Shown: positions 1 through 8,173 of the stretch, in pieces
Position numbering within the stretch: position 1 is the stretch's first letter
How the letters are laid out: every line of letters begins with the position of its first letter
DNA from: Clostridium sp.
GTDB lineage: Bacteria > Bacillota > Clostridia > Clostridiales > Clostridiaceae
Length of the DNA: 40,985 nt
NCBI RefSeq assembly: GCF_029258205.1
Contig: NZ_JARHZJ010000091.1
Span: 1 to 40,985, forward strand
Reading direction: 5' to 3'
Translations under genes and position numbers: made by a program
Notes under the pieces: model-generated
Told to the model about the DNA's origin: nothing
What the model saw: only the letters and a program-made list of their open reading frames with translations
Databases searched by the model: none

Positions 1-96
1 CCATCTACCTTCTACAGGGATTGGTGCTGGACCATGGTTTGGACCTTTAGCAATTACACACATTTCTTGAACTTCGCTTGAATACATCATATTCAT
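1..96 (-). CDS. 5' end of a probable iron-sulfur cluster scaffold-type protein (partial)
   Basis: Only the first 32 codons are inside the window; the gene continues beyond base 1. The protein begins MNMMYSSEVQEMCVIAKG and continues with a PNHGPAPIP stretch. From memory this matches the N-terminus of a conserved clostridial protein annotated as an iron-sulfur cluster assembly scaffold and found beside the 'GGGtGRT' protein; that identification is recall, not a search. A strong Shine-Dalgarno (GGGAGG, 101-106) lies upstream. ATGs at 96, 90 and 87 are all possible starts: 96 is close to the SD (4 nt) and 90 is 10 nt away. The Fur-like box and hairpins upstream suggest iron control, which fits an Fe-S role. 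Confidence 0.5.
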   Translation of the reverse strand, partial: MNMMYSSEVQEMCVIAKGPNHGPAPIPVEGRW

Positions 97-119
97 TTCT
101 CCTCCCTAAAAAATAACTT

Positions 120-175
120 ATAGTAAAAATTTACTATATCTATTCCTCTTAACAACTTGGGACTTTTTTTGTCCC
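120..175 (-). promoter_or_regulatory. Leader hairpins upstream of the partial Fe-S gene
   Basis: Two inverted repeats lie between the Fur-like box and the start codon. One is GGGAC-(7 nt)-GTCCC at 159-175. The other is ATAGTAAA-AA-TTTACTAT at 120-137, just upstream of the ribosome-binding site. Neither is followed by a clear U-run in the gene's direction, so I do not call them terminators. They may shape translation or stability of the leader. Confidence 0.3.
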
Positions 176-289
176 TATGGGATATTAAATTACCCTCACG
201 TATATTTTAACAAAACAATGGCGATGTAACAATATATTTCTAAAAATTTTTCTAAAAAAACTCAATATTTTTTATTTTATTACAACATT

Positions 290-304
290 TGAGAATAATT
301 CTCA
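290..304. promoter_or_regulatory. Fur-like box (7-1-7 palindrome)
   Basis: TGAGAATAATTCTCA is a perfect 7-1-7 palindrome. It differs from the classical Fur core TGATAATNATTATCA by one symmetric substitution per half-site. It lies about 195 bases upstream of the partial minus-strand gene, in an AT-rich region that could hold that gene's promoter. The other neighbour, nagJ, is convergent to this region (its 3' end is here), so the partial gene is the only plausible target. A PerR or Zur site is an alternative reading. Confidence 0.5.
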
Positions 305-549
305 TATTTTTTTCCAAATTATTGAAATAATTTTTTTATTTTTCATCTATTATCCCTTTTCAATAAATATTTTAAAATATAATAAATTCAAAATTCATAA
401 AATGTGTTTTATATCACATTTTACTGATTTTAAATTTCTCTATTTTTAGAGCAATATTTCTTTATACATAAAAAAGTCATACCATTAAATATATTTCATA
501 ATATTTCTACTTAATAAAATAATATATACTCTTCTATTCTATCTAATTT

Positions 550-588
550 AATAATAGGTGCATCTCAAAATGAGATACACCTATTATT
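550..588. terminator. Terminator hairpin at the 3' end of nagJ
   Basis: An inverted repeat with arms at 550-567 and 571-588 (AATAATAGGTG...CACCTATTATT, one internal mismatch) sits directly downstream of the nagJ stop codon. On the minus strand it reads into T-rich sequence, as expected for an intrinsic terminator. The rest of 97-549 is very AT-rich; apart from the Fur-like box and leader hairpins I see nothing in it. Confidence 0.6.
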
Positions 589-599
589 ATTTTGTATTA

Positions 600-3500
600 C
601 TATCTTGCAGTTCTTAAAGTTAGACTTTCTTTTCTTGAAACTTTACCATTTGAATATTTAGCTGCAATCTTAAAGTTATAGATTGTGTGTCTATTTAACT
701 TTTTAAATGTATATGAAGTTTCATCTTTTCCTATTTCAGCTATCTTCTTGCCATCCTTATAAAGAATGTATCCTTCTAAACCTTCTGTTGTTTCTGGTTC
801 TGTCCAAGTTACTGTTACAGTTTTTTTACTAATTTTTGATGCTTTAAAATCTCTTACTGGATTTACAATAATTTCTGGACTAATTCCTTCAATTATATTG
901 ACTACTTTTTCAGTTCCTATAATCTCATGAACTACGCCTTTTTCATCTCCAATTTTTGAATTTGTTACGCTTAAATTACTTCCTTCAGCCCTAGCTTCTG
1001 CTCTTAGCACAACTTTTGCTAAAGCATCTTTAACTGGTAATGGTTCGCCAGTTAAAGAACTTATAAGCACTCTAACCTTTCCATCTCCTATTTTCTTAGA
1101 ACTTACAAATACTCCATCTACAGAAGTTGATTCTACATATTCAAAAGCATTTTCATCATAATTTAATGTGAAATCATAAGCAAAAGCTTCTGAATTTGCT
1201 AACTCGTTTATGCCTACTCCAACTTCTAAGTTTTCTCCAACTTTAACTTCATCTAAAGCTTCAAGAGATGAACTTCCTGTCACCTCAGCATTTTCTTTTA
1301 ACTTACCATGAACATTAAGCTCTGCAGCAGTAGCAAATTTTCCTCTACCATTTGCTTGATCTGAAACAGTATCTGTAACATCTAATCTTACATATTTAGC
1401 TTCAACGCTATTGAATTCTATAAATTTAATAGCTGCGTTATCTTCTAAAGTTCCTGATTTAACTTCTGTAAAGTTTTCTCCATCTAAACTAACAGATACT
1501 TTGTATCCTGTTATTCTTCCATTTTTGCTATCTTGTCTTGGGACATATTTAACTTTATTTATTTCATACACATTATCTAATTCTAAAGTTAAATAATGAG
1601 GACCTCCATGAGCAGGTGCTGACCATTTACTATGCCAAAAAGTATTTATATCACCATCTGAAGCAAAGGAAGCTGGTGCATTTTCACCTGAAGTCTCTTC
1701 TGACGAAGCTGTTACCTTTACTGTTTTTGGATTTATTAATGTTAAATCAAAACTTAAAGCTTCTTGTATAAATGATTGAGCAACCTTTTCAGATATAACT
1801 GCAAAGCTACTTAGAGCTGTATTTAATTTATTTTGTGCAATTTCTTTAGCACTTTCATAAGACTCTGTATTTCCATTTAATTGAGATACAATCATATCTA
1901 ATGAAGCTTTATCACCTTGTGCTAAATTGATAAGCTCATCAAGTTGTCCTGAGCATTCTTCTAAAGCAATTTTAGGTAAATTTGCTTTTAGATTATTACA
2001 AGCTTCTTCCATTCTTGCAAATTCTTCGTATAACTCTTCTATAAGATCACTTGCATCCTCTTTAGAAGATAATTTATTCCAAAGTTCATCCATTTTAGCT
2101 CTAAGTTCTGGAGCATCTTCTCTTCCTGATTTAGCCCAAGTTTTATTATCCATTCTTGTTGAATGATTTGCAAATACCTTCATATCTTCTGCTAAATCAC
2201 CATAAAGCATATCGATTGCTCTATTCCAAGCTTTATTATAATCATAGTTATCCATATTCCAGCTATAGTCTGCAGCTGTGTGTATTGATATCTTTGAAAG
2301 CTCAGCATGTTCCATTGGATTTACAGTGAAAAAATTTACATATTGACTTAATCCTTTGTCTAATCCATGCATTGGTCCTAAAGCAAGTTTGCCTTTAAAA
2401 TAATCTGTTACTGGATAATTCCACCATACAGCCATATTTCTATTGTATATTCCACTTATAAGCTTTGCATCACTTAAAGGAATTTCATTTGTAACAACTC
2501 CAGGACCAGTCCACATAACTTCTATGCTAGGATCAACGGTTTCTGCAAAAATTCTAGTATACGCTCTAGGCTGTCCATTACTTACCATAGCTCCAGTATC
2601 ATATTCTGTTGGAACTGTTATTAAGGGTTTTACATCCCCTTTAACCTTTACAAACTCTTCGTTAAATTTATTTAACACTTGAGCATGTTTAGCTGCACTT
2701 TTATCTTTAATATCATCCCAGTATATTGCAAAGCTTCTTACTCCCATTTTATATAAAGACTCTGCCTTTGTTATTAAGTGCTTAAAATCTTCTTCTCCTG
2801 CTTTCCCATCAAATCTTATGTCTATTCCTGGAGAAATACCAAAAACAAAATCAACCTTATTTTCAGCAGAAGCATTTATAAGTTCTTGCATTCTTTGCAT
2901 TTCACTTTTTGGATATGGCTCTCTCCATTTTTCTCTGTGATATGGATCATCTTTAGGAGCATAAATATATGTGTTTAACTTATTTTCTCCATAAAATTCA
3001 ATTTGATCTAATCTATCTTGATGTGTCCAAGGCGTTCCATAAAAGCCTTCTACAATCCCCCTAGCACTAACTGTTGGATAATCAGTTATATTTACTTCCG
3101 GTATATTAGATTCCTTAACTAATTGCTTAAATGTTTGAACTCCATAGAAAGTTCCATCTCCATCTTTACCCTCAATAGCTATTTTTCCATCATTTGAAAC
3201 TAAAGCATATCCCTCTTCTTTTAAATCTTCTGCTGTAGTTCCATTTAAAGCTTGATCTAGCTCTGGGATATTATCATCAACCTCACCTATTATAAGAGTA
3301 GTTGAATTTGGATCATTTTCACTATTTACTTCTATGTTGTTTGCAGTTAAAAATTCCCTTAAAGCATTTACTGCATTCTCATCTGCCTCTTCTACACCAA
3401 CTAAATTTATAGAAGAAGTTATCTTAAATCCATCTCCTACAACCTCTAAATTTTCTGGTATTGGATTTAAATTTGGAACTAAAACCTGTTCTTCCTCTCC

Positions 3501-3605
3501 AGTTTTAGGCTCTACAGCTCTTACAGTAGTAGTTATTAATCCATTTGCAATAAACATACAAGCAAAAGCTGAAGTTAAAAGTCTTTTAAGCATTTTTCTT
3601 TTCAT
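600..3605 (-). CDS. nagJ: Secreted GH84 beta-N-acetylglucosaminidase / O-GlcNAcase NagJ
   Basis: NagJ removes beta-linked GlcNAc, including O-GlcNAc, from host glycans and glycoproteins outside the cell. Older annotations call it a hyaluronidase. The 1001-aa length and sequence match C. perfringens NagJ as I remember it. Domain order: signal peptide (about 1-30); GH20b-like N-domain (about 31-175); GH84 TIM barrel (about 178-495) with the catalytic pair D297-D298 in YWDD; helical bundle (about 496-620); CBM32 F5/8C domain (about 625-765); cohesin-type X82 domain (about 770-910); C-terminal fibronectin III domain (about 915-1001). The cohesin would pair with dockerins on other secreted glycosidases. 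The start is supported by AGGAGGGACTATG. Monocistronic, with its own promoter at 3638-3666 and a terminator at 550-588. Confidence 0.96.
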   Translation of the reverse strand: MKRKMLKRLLTSAFACMFIANGLITTTVRAVEPKTGEEEQVLVPNLNPIPENLEVVGDGFKITSSINLVGVEEADENAVNALREFLTANNIEVNSENDPNSTTLIIGEVDDNIPELDQALNGTTAEDLKEEGYALVSNDGKIAIEGKDGDGTFYGVQTFKQLVKESNIPEVNITDYPTVSARGIVEGFYGTPWTHQDRLDQIEFYGENKLNTYIYAPKDDPYHREKWREPYPKSEMQRMQELINASAENKVDFVFGISPGIDIRFDGKAGEEDFKHLITKAESLYKMGVRSFAIYWDDIKDKSAAKHAQVLNKFNEEFVKVKGDVKPLITVPTEYDTGAMVSNGQPRAYTRIFAETVDPSIEVMWTGPGVVTNEIPLSDAKLISGIYNRNMAVWWNYPVTDYFKGKLALGPMHGLDKGLSQYVNFFTVNPMEHAELSKISIHTAADYSWNMDNYDYNKAWNRAIDMLYGDLAEDMKVFANHSTRMDNKTWAKSGREDAPELRAKMDELWNKLSSKEDASDLIEELYEEFARMEEACNNLKANLPKIALEECSGQLDELINLAQGDKASLDMIVSQLNGNTESYESAKEIAQNKLNTALSSFAVISEKVAQSFIQEALSFDLTLINPKTVKVTASSEETSGENAPASFASDGDINTFWHSKWSAPAHGGPHYLTLELDNVYEINKVKYVPRQDSKNGRITGYKVSVSLDGENFTEVKSGTLEDNAAIKFIEFNSVEAKYVRLDVTDTVSDQANGRGKFATAAELNVHGKLKENAEVTGSSSLEALDEVKVGENLEVGVGINELANSEAFAYDFTLNYDENAFEYVESTSVDGVFVSSKKIGDGKVRVLISSLTGEPLPVKDALAKVVLRAEARAEGSNLSVTNSKIGDEKGVVHEIIGTEKVVNIIEGISPEIIVNPVRDFKASKISKKTVTVTWTEPETTEGLEGYILYKDGKKIAEIGKDETSYTFKKLNRHTIYNFKIAAKYSNGKVSRKESLTLRTAR

Positions 3606-3637
3606 AGTCCCTCCTACTTCAAAATATTTACATTACA

Positions 3638-3666
3638 ATTATAATATTGTTTACAGTTTATGTAAA
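3638..3666 (-). promoter_or_regulatory. Sigma-A promoter of nagJ with overlapping inverted repeat
   Basis: On the minus strand, TTTACA (3666-3661) and TATAAT (3643-3638) are separated by exactly 17 bases, 33 bases upstream of the nagJ start codon. The -35 box is part of an inverted repeat TTTACA-TAAAC-TGTAAA (3650-3666), which could be a repressor operator. I see no VirR box. Confidence 0.7.
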
Positions 3667-3689
3667 TAGTTAAAAAAATTGGAGTTTAA

Positions 3690-3745
3690 AAAGACGTGTA
3701 TCAAAATAATTTTTCAATAAACCTTACTTTGATACACGCTCTTTC
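3690..3745. terminator. Terminator of the superoxide dismutase gene
   Basis: Arms at about 3690-3709 (AAAGACGTGTATCAAAATAA) and 3725-3744 form a long stem with small mismatches. On the minus strand it ends in a T-run, so it terminates sod. The core TATCAAA/TTTGATA is shared with the hairpins at 6259-6312 and 23475-23525. Confidence 0.7.
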
Positions 3746-3779
3746 TATAATTCATTATATATTTTTATCATATGTTTCA

Positions 3780-4463
3780 TTATCTATTTTTATAATATTC
3801 TTCACACTTTTTCCAATTTATAATATCGAAAAAATAATCTATATATTCTGGACGTTTATTTTGATATTTTAGGTAATATGCATGTTCCCAAACGTCCATT
3901 GTTAATATAGGAATTAATCCTAAAGAAATAGGAGTTGATTGATCCTTAGTTGATATAATTTCTAATTTTCCATCTTTATCACTAACTAACCATGCCCAAC
4001 CAGAACCAAAGGTAGAGATCCCACATTGTTTAAATTTCTCTTTAAATTTTTCAAAAGAACCAAAATCTCTATCTATAGCATCTGCTATTTCAGCAACTGG
4101 TCTATTGGAGCCTTTTCCTAAAATGCTCCAGTAGAATTCATGATTATAAACTCCACCACCTTGATTTACTAAGTCAGCCATAATATCTTCTGGCATATCA
4201 TCTAAATTGCTTAAGATATCATATAAACTTTTACCATAAAGCTCAGGATGTTTTTCTAAAGCTTTATTTAACTTATCAACATATGCTTGTTGGTGTTTAT
4301 CGTGATGAATTTTTACTGTTTCTTCATCTATTGATGGCTCTAAAGAATCATAAGAATAATCTAAAGGTTTTAATTTAAAACCTTCCCCTTTAGTTGAAGA
4401 TGATCCACAATAAGCTGGATACATTAATGGATTTTTTTTGTGCTTTAAAAAATTATTTTTCAT
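3780..4463 (-). CDS. sodA: Superoxide dismutase, Mn/Fe family
   Basis: The enzyme converts superoxide to hydrogen peroxide and oxygen, protecting this anaerobe during air exposure. I chose the ATG at 4463 (227 aa) because GAGGAGGTAAAAATG precedes it; an upstream in-frame ATG at 4508 lacks such a site. Metal ligands are visible: H53 (IHHDKH), H108 (VYNHEFYW), D190 and H194 (MDVWEHAYY). G104 before VYNH and Q175 in STKDQSTP occupy the positions that usually mark manganese-type enzymes, so Mn or cambialistic use is likely; this is inference. About 30 extra residues precede the usual N-terminus (YPAYCGSSSTKGEG), with no hydrophobic signal sequence. Single gene with its own terminator. Confidence 0.93.
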   Translation of the reverse strand: MKNNFLKHKKNPLMYPAYCGSSSTKGEGFKLKPLDYSYDSLEPSIDEETVKIHHDKHQQAYVDKLNKALEKHPELYGKSLYDILSNLDDMPEDIMADLVNQGGGVYNHEFYWSILGKGSNRPVAEIADAIDRDFGSFEKFKEKFKQCGISTFGSGWAWLVSDKDGKLEIISTKDQSTPISLGLIPILTMDVWEHAYYLKYQNKRPEYIDYFFDIINWKKCEEYYKNR

Positions 4464-4552
4464 TTTTACCTCCTCATTTTTGAAATAATTTATTATTATT
4501 TTTCCCAATACCTATTTTTATATTTATTTTTTAATTTAATACTTTGTAAAAT

Positions 4553-4628
4553 TTAAGTTTTAAATATATAATAGCTAATAAAAAATATACCTAAAACAAT
4601 TATTAAGGTAAAAAAATATATTAAACAT
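4553..4628 (-). pseudogene. Possible frameshifted hydrophobic micropeptide upstream of sod
   Basis: An ATG at 4628 follows AGAGGTCTTAGT, a fair ribosome-binding site. As written, the frame gives a 17-residue peptide. Removing one T from the T7 run shortly after the start gives a 24-residue peptide, MFNIFFTLIIVLGIFF..., that is almost entirely one membrane helix and ends at the TAA at 4553-4555. This could be a small membrane protein broken by a slippage in the homopolymer, or chance in AT-rich DNA. The rest of 4464-4803 holds the divergent promoter of the efflux gene and otherwise nothing recognisable. Confidence 0.3.
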
Positions 4629-4719
4629 ACTAAGACCTCTATTTATGCAACTTATTTACTTGATATATGTTATAACAATTTTATCCTAATAATAACATAT
4701 ACTTAGATTTCATTTAATT

Positions 4720-4748
4720 TTGACAATAAAATTTTATCGTTTTATAAT
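4720..4748 (+). promoter_or_regulatory. Consensus sigma-A promoter of the efflux gene
   Basis: TTGACA (4720-4725), a 17-base spacer and TATAAT (4743-4748) match the sigma-A consensus exactly. Transcription should start near 4755, giving a leader of about 50 bases. The gene is therefore probably expressed strongly unless a repressor acts. Confidence 0.85.
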
Positions 4749-4803
4749 TGTATAGTTAATGTTTAACAAAAATTCACTAAAATTTAATAAAGGAGATGAT
4801 TAA

Positions 4804-6252
4804 GTGAATAATGCTAATGAAAACTCTAAAAACACAGAAGATTTAGTCTATAAAAATAGATGGTTTATATTAGCAGTATTAGTAATGCAACCATTTATGG
4901 CATGTTTAGATAGTAGCATAGTTAACGTAGCTCTTCCAATTCTTCAAAGAGAGTTAGGAACAACTATGGCTGGAACTGAATGGATTGTAAGTTCATATTT
5001 AATAATAATTTCTGCATCTATTTTAATCTTTGGTAGATTAGGAGATATGCATTCAAAAAGTTCAGTATTTACAAAAGGGATTTTAATATTTGTTCTTGGA
5101 TCATTACTTTGTGGAATATCTCCATCACTTCCTATTCTAGTATTATCTAGGGTCGTACAAGCTATTGGTGCTGCTATGTTAATGGCAACTAACCAAGGTA
5201 TTATAACAGATGTTTTCTCTCCTAAGGAAAGAGGAAAAGCTTTAGGTATATCTGGTTCCTTTGTTGCTTTAGGTTCTATATTAGGACCAGCATTAGGTGG
5301 ATTCATAGTTACATATTTCACTTGGCACTATATTTTCTTAATAAATGTACCTATAGGTATAATATGTTACATATTTGCTAAAAAATATCTACCAATAAGA
5401 ATTCCTAAGGAATCTCAATCAATGGATAAACCTGGAGCAATAATGTTTTTCATTGCTACAATCCTTATATTTACATCAATATTAATTAGCCAACACCTAG
5501 GCTTTACTAGCATATATGTAATCTTAGGATTAATAATTGGACTTATTATTCTTGCTTTCTTCTTAATCTTTGAGAACAAAACAAAAAATCCTATGCTTAA
5601 TTTAAGTTTATTTAAAAAACCAATATTCTCAGTAAGCTTAATATGCGCATTTATTTCCTTTACTGCAATAAATACAATTAATGTTATTCAACCATTTTAC
5701 TTAAATGACATTTTAGGATATAACGCTGGAAAAATTTCATTTATAATGACAGCTTATCCAATTGTATTGTTCGTTATTGCACCACTTAGTGGAACATTAT
5801 CAGATAAAATAGGAAGTAAAATACTTACTTTAATAGGATTATTTTTAACAGGAATTTCAATGATTCTATTATCCTCATTAAATAGTAATTCAAGTGAAAC
5901 AGCAATATTCCTTATGTTATCTTTATTAGGTTTTTCAAATGGACTATTCCAATCTCCAAATACAAACCTTATAATGTCATCTGTTCCTAAAAATAAACTT
6001 GGAATAGCGGGAGGTACTAATGCCTTAATAAGAAATTTAGGTCTTGCATTTGGAGTAGCAGCTTCAACTTCTATTTTATATGCAAAAATGAGTAAATTAT
6101 CTGGCTTTAGAGTTTTAGGGTCCATTCCTAATAGACCTGATATATTTATTTCTGGAATGAGATTTGTTTATATTTTAGTTGCTATTTTATGTTTTATTTG
6201 TCTTATAATTTCTATAGCTGAATATATTCACTCTAAAAAAAATAAAAAGTAA
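4804..6252 (+). CDS. MFS drug efflux transporter, DHA2 (EmrB/QacA-like, 14 TM)
   Basis: A predicted proton-driven exporter of toxic compounds in the cytoplasmic membrane. The 482-aa length and about 14 hydrophobic segments fit the DHA2 family. Family motifs are visible: LDSSIVNVALP in the first helix, GRLGDMHSKSSVF (motif A loop) and LGSILGPALGG (antiporter motif C). Translation starts at GTG 4804, eight bases after AGGAG. No dedicated regulator gene is adjacent. It has its own perfect promoter and a shared terminator downstream. The substrate cannot be read from the sequence. Confidence 0.9.
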   Translation: MNNANENSKNTEDLVYKNRWFILAVLVMQPFMACLDSSIVNVALPILQRELGTTMAGTEWIVSSYLIIISASILIFGRLGDMHSKSSVFTKGILIFVLGSLLCGISPSLPILVLSRVVQAIGAAMLMATNQGIITDVFSPKERGKALGISGSFVALGSILGPALGGFIVTYFTWHYIFLINVPIGIICYIFAKKYLPIRIPKESQSMDKPGAIMFFIATILIFTSILISQHLGFTSIYVILGLIIGLIILAFFLIFENKTKNPMLNLSLFKKPIFSVSLICAFISFTAINTINVIQPFYLNDILGYNAGKISFIMTAYPIVLFVIAPLSGTLSDKIGSKILTLIGLFLTGISMILLSSLNSNSSETAIFLMLSLLGFSNGLFQSPNTNLIMSSVPKNKLGIAGGTNALIRNLGLAFGVAASTSILYAKMSKLSGFRVLGSIPNRPDIFISGMRFVYILVAILCFICLIISIAEYIHSKKNKK

Positions 6253-6258
6253 CAAAAT

Positions 6259-6312
6259 AAAAGGTGCTGTATCAAAGTTTTTATTAAAATCACTTTGATA
6301 CAGCACCTTTTT
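6259..6312. terminator. Bidirectional terminator between efflux gene and mgtE operon
   Basis: Perfect arms AAAAGGTGCTGTATCAAAGT (6259-6278) and their complement (6292-6311) with a 13-base loop. T-runs follow on both strands, so it can end the efflux transcript and the convergent mgtE transcript. It shares the TATCAAA core with two other terminators in the window. Confidence 0.85.
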
Positions 6313-6475
6313 AATTATTAGTTTCTTGTATACTAATTATTCCTTGAGGATTATCTAAAACCTCTAATTTTGCTAAATTATCAGGATTACTAAAATAAAT
6401 ATCTCCTCCTACAAATACTAAAAGTGATAAGATTATCACTAATAAAATGTTTTTATTTCTAAAACTCTTCTTCAT
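6311..6475 (-). CDS. Small membrane-anchored protein downstream of mgtE
   Basis: A 54-residue protein starting MKKSFRNKNILLVIILSL: a basic N-terminus, one membrane helix (about residues 8-24) and a short outward tail of about 30 residues with several acidic residues. I use the ATG at 6475 because AAGAGGA lies 9 bases upstream; the longer frame upstream overlaps mgtE and lacks support. It begins 29 bases after the mgtE stop codon and shares its terminator, so the two are almost certainly co-transcribed. No family recognised. It could be a modulator of the transporter or a lipid-anchored/secreted peptide; no lipobox cysteine is present. Confidence 0.65.
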   Translation of the reverse strand: MKKSFRNKNILLVIILSLLVFVGGDIYFSNPDNLAKLEVLDNPQGIISIQETNN

Positions 6476-6504
6476 CAATTCCATCCTCTTAATAAAATAA
6501 TAAT

Positions 6505-7842
6505 CTAAATTAAATATGGTAAGAATAAAGTTCCTAAACCTAAGAAAAAGAAAAATCCACATACATCAGTTACTGTTGTAACAAACACAGCAGAAGCTAA
6601 AGCTGGATCTATTTTTAATTTCTTTAAAACAACTGGCACTAAGTATCCAGCAAAGGTAGCAGCAGTCATATTTAATATCATAGCTAATCCTATTACTATT
6701 CCAATTGCAGGTTTTCCTGACCACAAAACAGCAACTATTGCAGTTACTAATCCAGTAGCAGCTCCTGTTAAAATACCAACTCCAATTTCCTTAAAGAAAA
6801 TTCTCTTTGCATTTTTAAAAGTTAATTCTCCTAAAGCTATACCTCTTACTATAATTGTTAAGGTTTGAGTTCCTCCATTTCCACCCATACCTGCAACAAT
6901 AGGCATGAATGTAGCCAAAATTACAACCTTACTAATAGTTCCTTCAAAAAGTCCAACAGTAGCAGAAGCTAAGAAAGCAGTTATTAAGTTAACAAATAGC
7001 CATGGCAATCTACTTTTTACAGACTCACGTACAGTACTATCAACTTTTTCTTCTCCATCTACACCTCCTAGACGGTGTATATCCTCTGTTGTTTCTTCTT
7101 TTATAATTTCAATAACATCATCAATTGTTATTATACCTAAAAGCATATCTTTATAATCAACAACAGGTATTGTTAAAAGTCCATATTTATCAAATATATT
7201 TGCAACCTCTTCTTGGTCCATATCAAAAGGAACACTTATTACATTTTTATTCACAATTTCTGAAATTTTTTCGTCAAACTTGCTTATTACAAGTTCTCTT
7301 AAAGAAACTACTCCTTGTAATATTCCTAAATCATCAACCACATATATGTAATAAGCTGATTCAGCCTTTGGAGCTTCTAATTGAAGATACTCTAAGGTTT
7401 CTTTTACGCTCATAGTATCCTTTATTGAAATAAACTCTGTAGCCATTACACCACCAGCTGTATCTGGTGCATATGTCAATAATTTTCTTAAATCCTTAGC
7501 ATCTTGAACTGACATACTTGAAAGTAATTTACTAGTTTCTTCACGATCTAGACTTGCCATAAGGTCTGTAAGTTCATCTGAAGCTATTAAATTTAAAACA
7601 CTCTTCTTCTTTTCTTCAGGTAAACTTTTTAATATATTTATCTTTTCATCATCCTTCGCAAAATCTATAATATCAGCAATCATATTTTCTGGAAGTTTTT
7701 TTATAAGATTAATATTTTCCTTATTCTCTTCTAATAAATCCAATATATCAGCTGGATGTATATCATCTAGAGAATCAAATTTGTTAGTTGGATATTTAGC
7801 TAAAATATCCTTTAGTTTTTCTTTTGTTATTCTTTTATTCAT
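6505..7842 (-). CDS. mgtE: Magnesium channel/transporter MgtE
   Basis: MgtE is a homodimeric Mg2+ channel of the cytoplasmic membrane that closes when cytosolic Mg2+ binds its regulatory domains. The 445-aa protein shows the usual order: superhelical MgtE N-domain (about 1-130, LPEE/DELTDLM-type repeats), a CBS pair (about 135-255), a connecting helix and five membrane helices (about 285-445) with the conserved PIVAGMGGNGGTQTL pore-region segment. The start follows AAGAGGAAATGATATG. The untranslated leader of about 180 bases contains no M-box that I can recognise. Instead it has a short ORF and alternative stems that can hide or expose the mgtE ribosome-binding site (see the leader entries). 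First gene of a two-gene operon. Confidence 0.95.
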   Translation of the reverse strand: MNKRITKEKLKDILAKYPTNKFDSLDDIHPADILDLLEENKENINLIKKLPENMIADIIDFAKDDEKINILKSLPEEKKKSVLNLIASDELTDLMASLDREETSKLLSSMSVQDAKDLRKLLTYAPDTAGGVMATEFISIKDTMSVKETLEYLQLEAPKAESAYYIYVVDDLGILQGVVSLRELVISKFDEKISEIVNKNVISVPFDMDQEEVANIFDKYGLLTIPVVDYKDMLLGIITIDDVIEIIKEETTEDIHRLGGVDGEEKVDSTVRESVKSRLPWLFVNLITAFLASATVGLFEGTISKVVILATFMPIVAGMGGNGGTQTLTIIVRGIALGELTFKNAKRIFFKEIGVGILTGAATGLVTAIVAVLWSGKPAIGIVIGLAMILNMTAATFAGYLVPVVLKKLKIDPALASAVFVTTVTDVCGFFFFLGLGTLFLPYLI

Positions 7843-7845
7843 ATC

Positions 7846-7934
7846 ATTTCCTCTTTTCTTTAAACAAGAGGAATAATACCTATCTATAGTATAATTTACT
7901 GCTTAAAGGTATATATAAATGTAACATTCCTCTT
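7846..7934 (-). promoter_or_regulatory. Mutually exclusive stems controlling the mgtE ribosome-binding site
   Basis: On the minus-strand RNA, ATTCCTCTT (7874-7866) can pair with the mgtE Shine-Dalgarno AAGAGGAAAT (7855-7846), hiding it in a hairpin with a loop of about 10 bases. The same ATTCCTCTT is perfectly complementary over 9 bases to AAGAGGAAT (7934-7926), which lies inside the leader ORF; the pairing extends by a G-U and three A-U pairs. Only one of the two can form. A ribosome translating through 7926-7934 would favour the sequestering hairpin. A ribosome that aborts early would favour the exposed site. Confidence 0.6.
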
Positions 7935-7981
7935 ATTTTTAATTTTAATCTTAAGTTCCTACTAGGGGGAACGCTTTCCAT
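7880..7981 (-). CDS. Leader peptide ORF of mgtE (MgtL-like)
   Basis: An ATG at 7981 sits exactly 8 bases after GGAGG (7994-7990) and opens a 33-codon frame ending at the TAG at 7882-7880, 37 bases before the mgtE start. The peptide begins MESVPPSRNLRLKLKIR. That order (ME, then prolines, then a basic RLKL stretch) resembles the Salmonella MgtL leader peptide as I remember it, although these are different phyla and the target here is mgtE, not mgtA. A competing seven-codon frame starts four bases earlier (ATG 7985) but is too close to the SD. The ORF contains one arm of the regulatory stem. A Mg2+-sensing leader peptide is inference. Confidence 0.6.
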   Translation of the reverse strand: MESVPPSRNLRLKLKIRGMLHLYIPLSSKLYYR

Positions 7982-8026
7982 TCATACCACCTCCAAAGTG
8001 CAATAAAAATATCATTTCTATATATC

Positions 8027-8055
8027 ATATTAACTATTTTCAAATAATTTGTAAA
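8027..8055 (-). promoter_or_regulatory. Probable promoter of the mgtE leader
   Basis: TTTACA (8055-8050) and TAATAT (8032-8027) lie 17 bases apart on the minus strand, with 5/6 and 4/6 matches to consensus. A start near 8020 would give a leader of about 178 bases that includes the leader ORF and both alternative stems. Confidence 0.4.
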
Positions 8056-8173
8056 TAAAAAAATTTATAGTTTTTTTATATTTTGTAATATTTTATAAAA
8101 ATAGTTCATAAATATATAATAATAAAAATTATAATTTAATAATTTTTAACCTCACTTTTTCTTATTTTACACA

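Noticed and set aside
600-3605. Calling the GH84 protein a hyaluronidase
   Set aside because: The catalytic domain is GH84 with the YWDD pair and matches NagJ, an O-GlcNAcase; the hyaluronidase name is historical.
1411-3669. Plus-strand ORFs of 60-110 codons across nagJ and the nagJ upstream region
   Set aside because: They lie antisense to a fully explained gene, lack good ribosome-binding sites and have low-complexity Ser/Leu/Phe composition.
7962-7985. Seven-codon ORF (MNGKRSP) as the mgtE leader peptide
   Set aside because: Its ATG is only 4 bases from GGAGG and the peptide is very short; the overlapping frame from 7981 has ideal spacing and a much more suggestive sequence.
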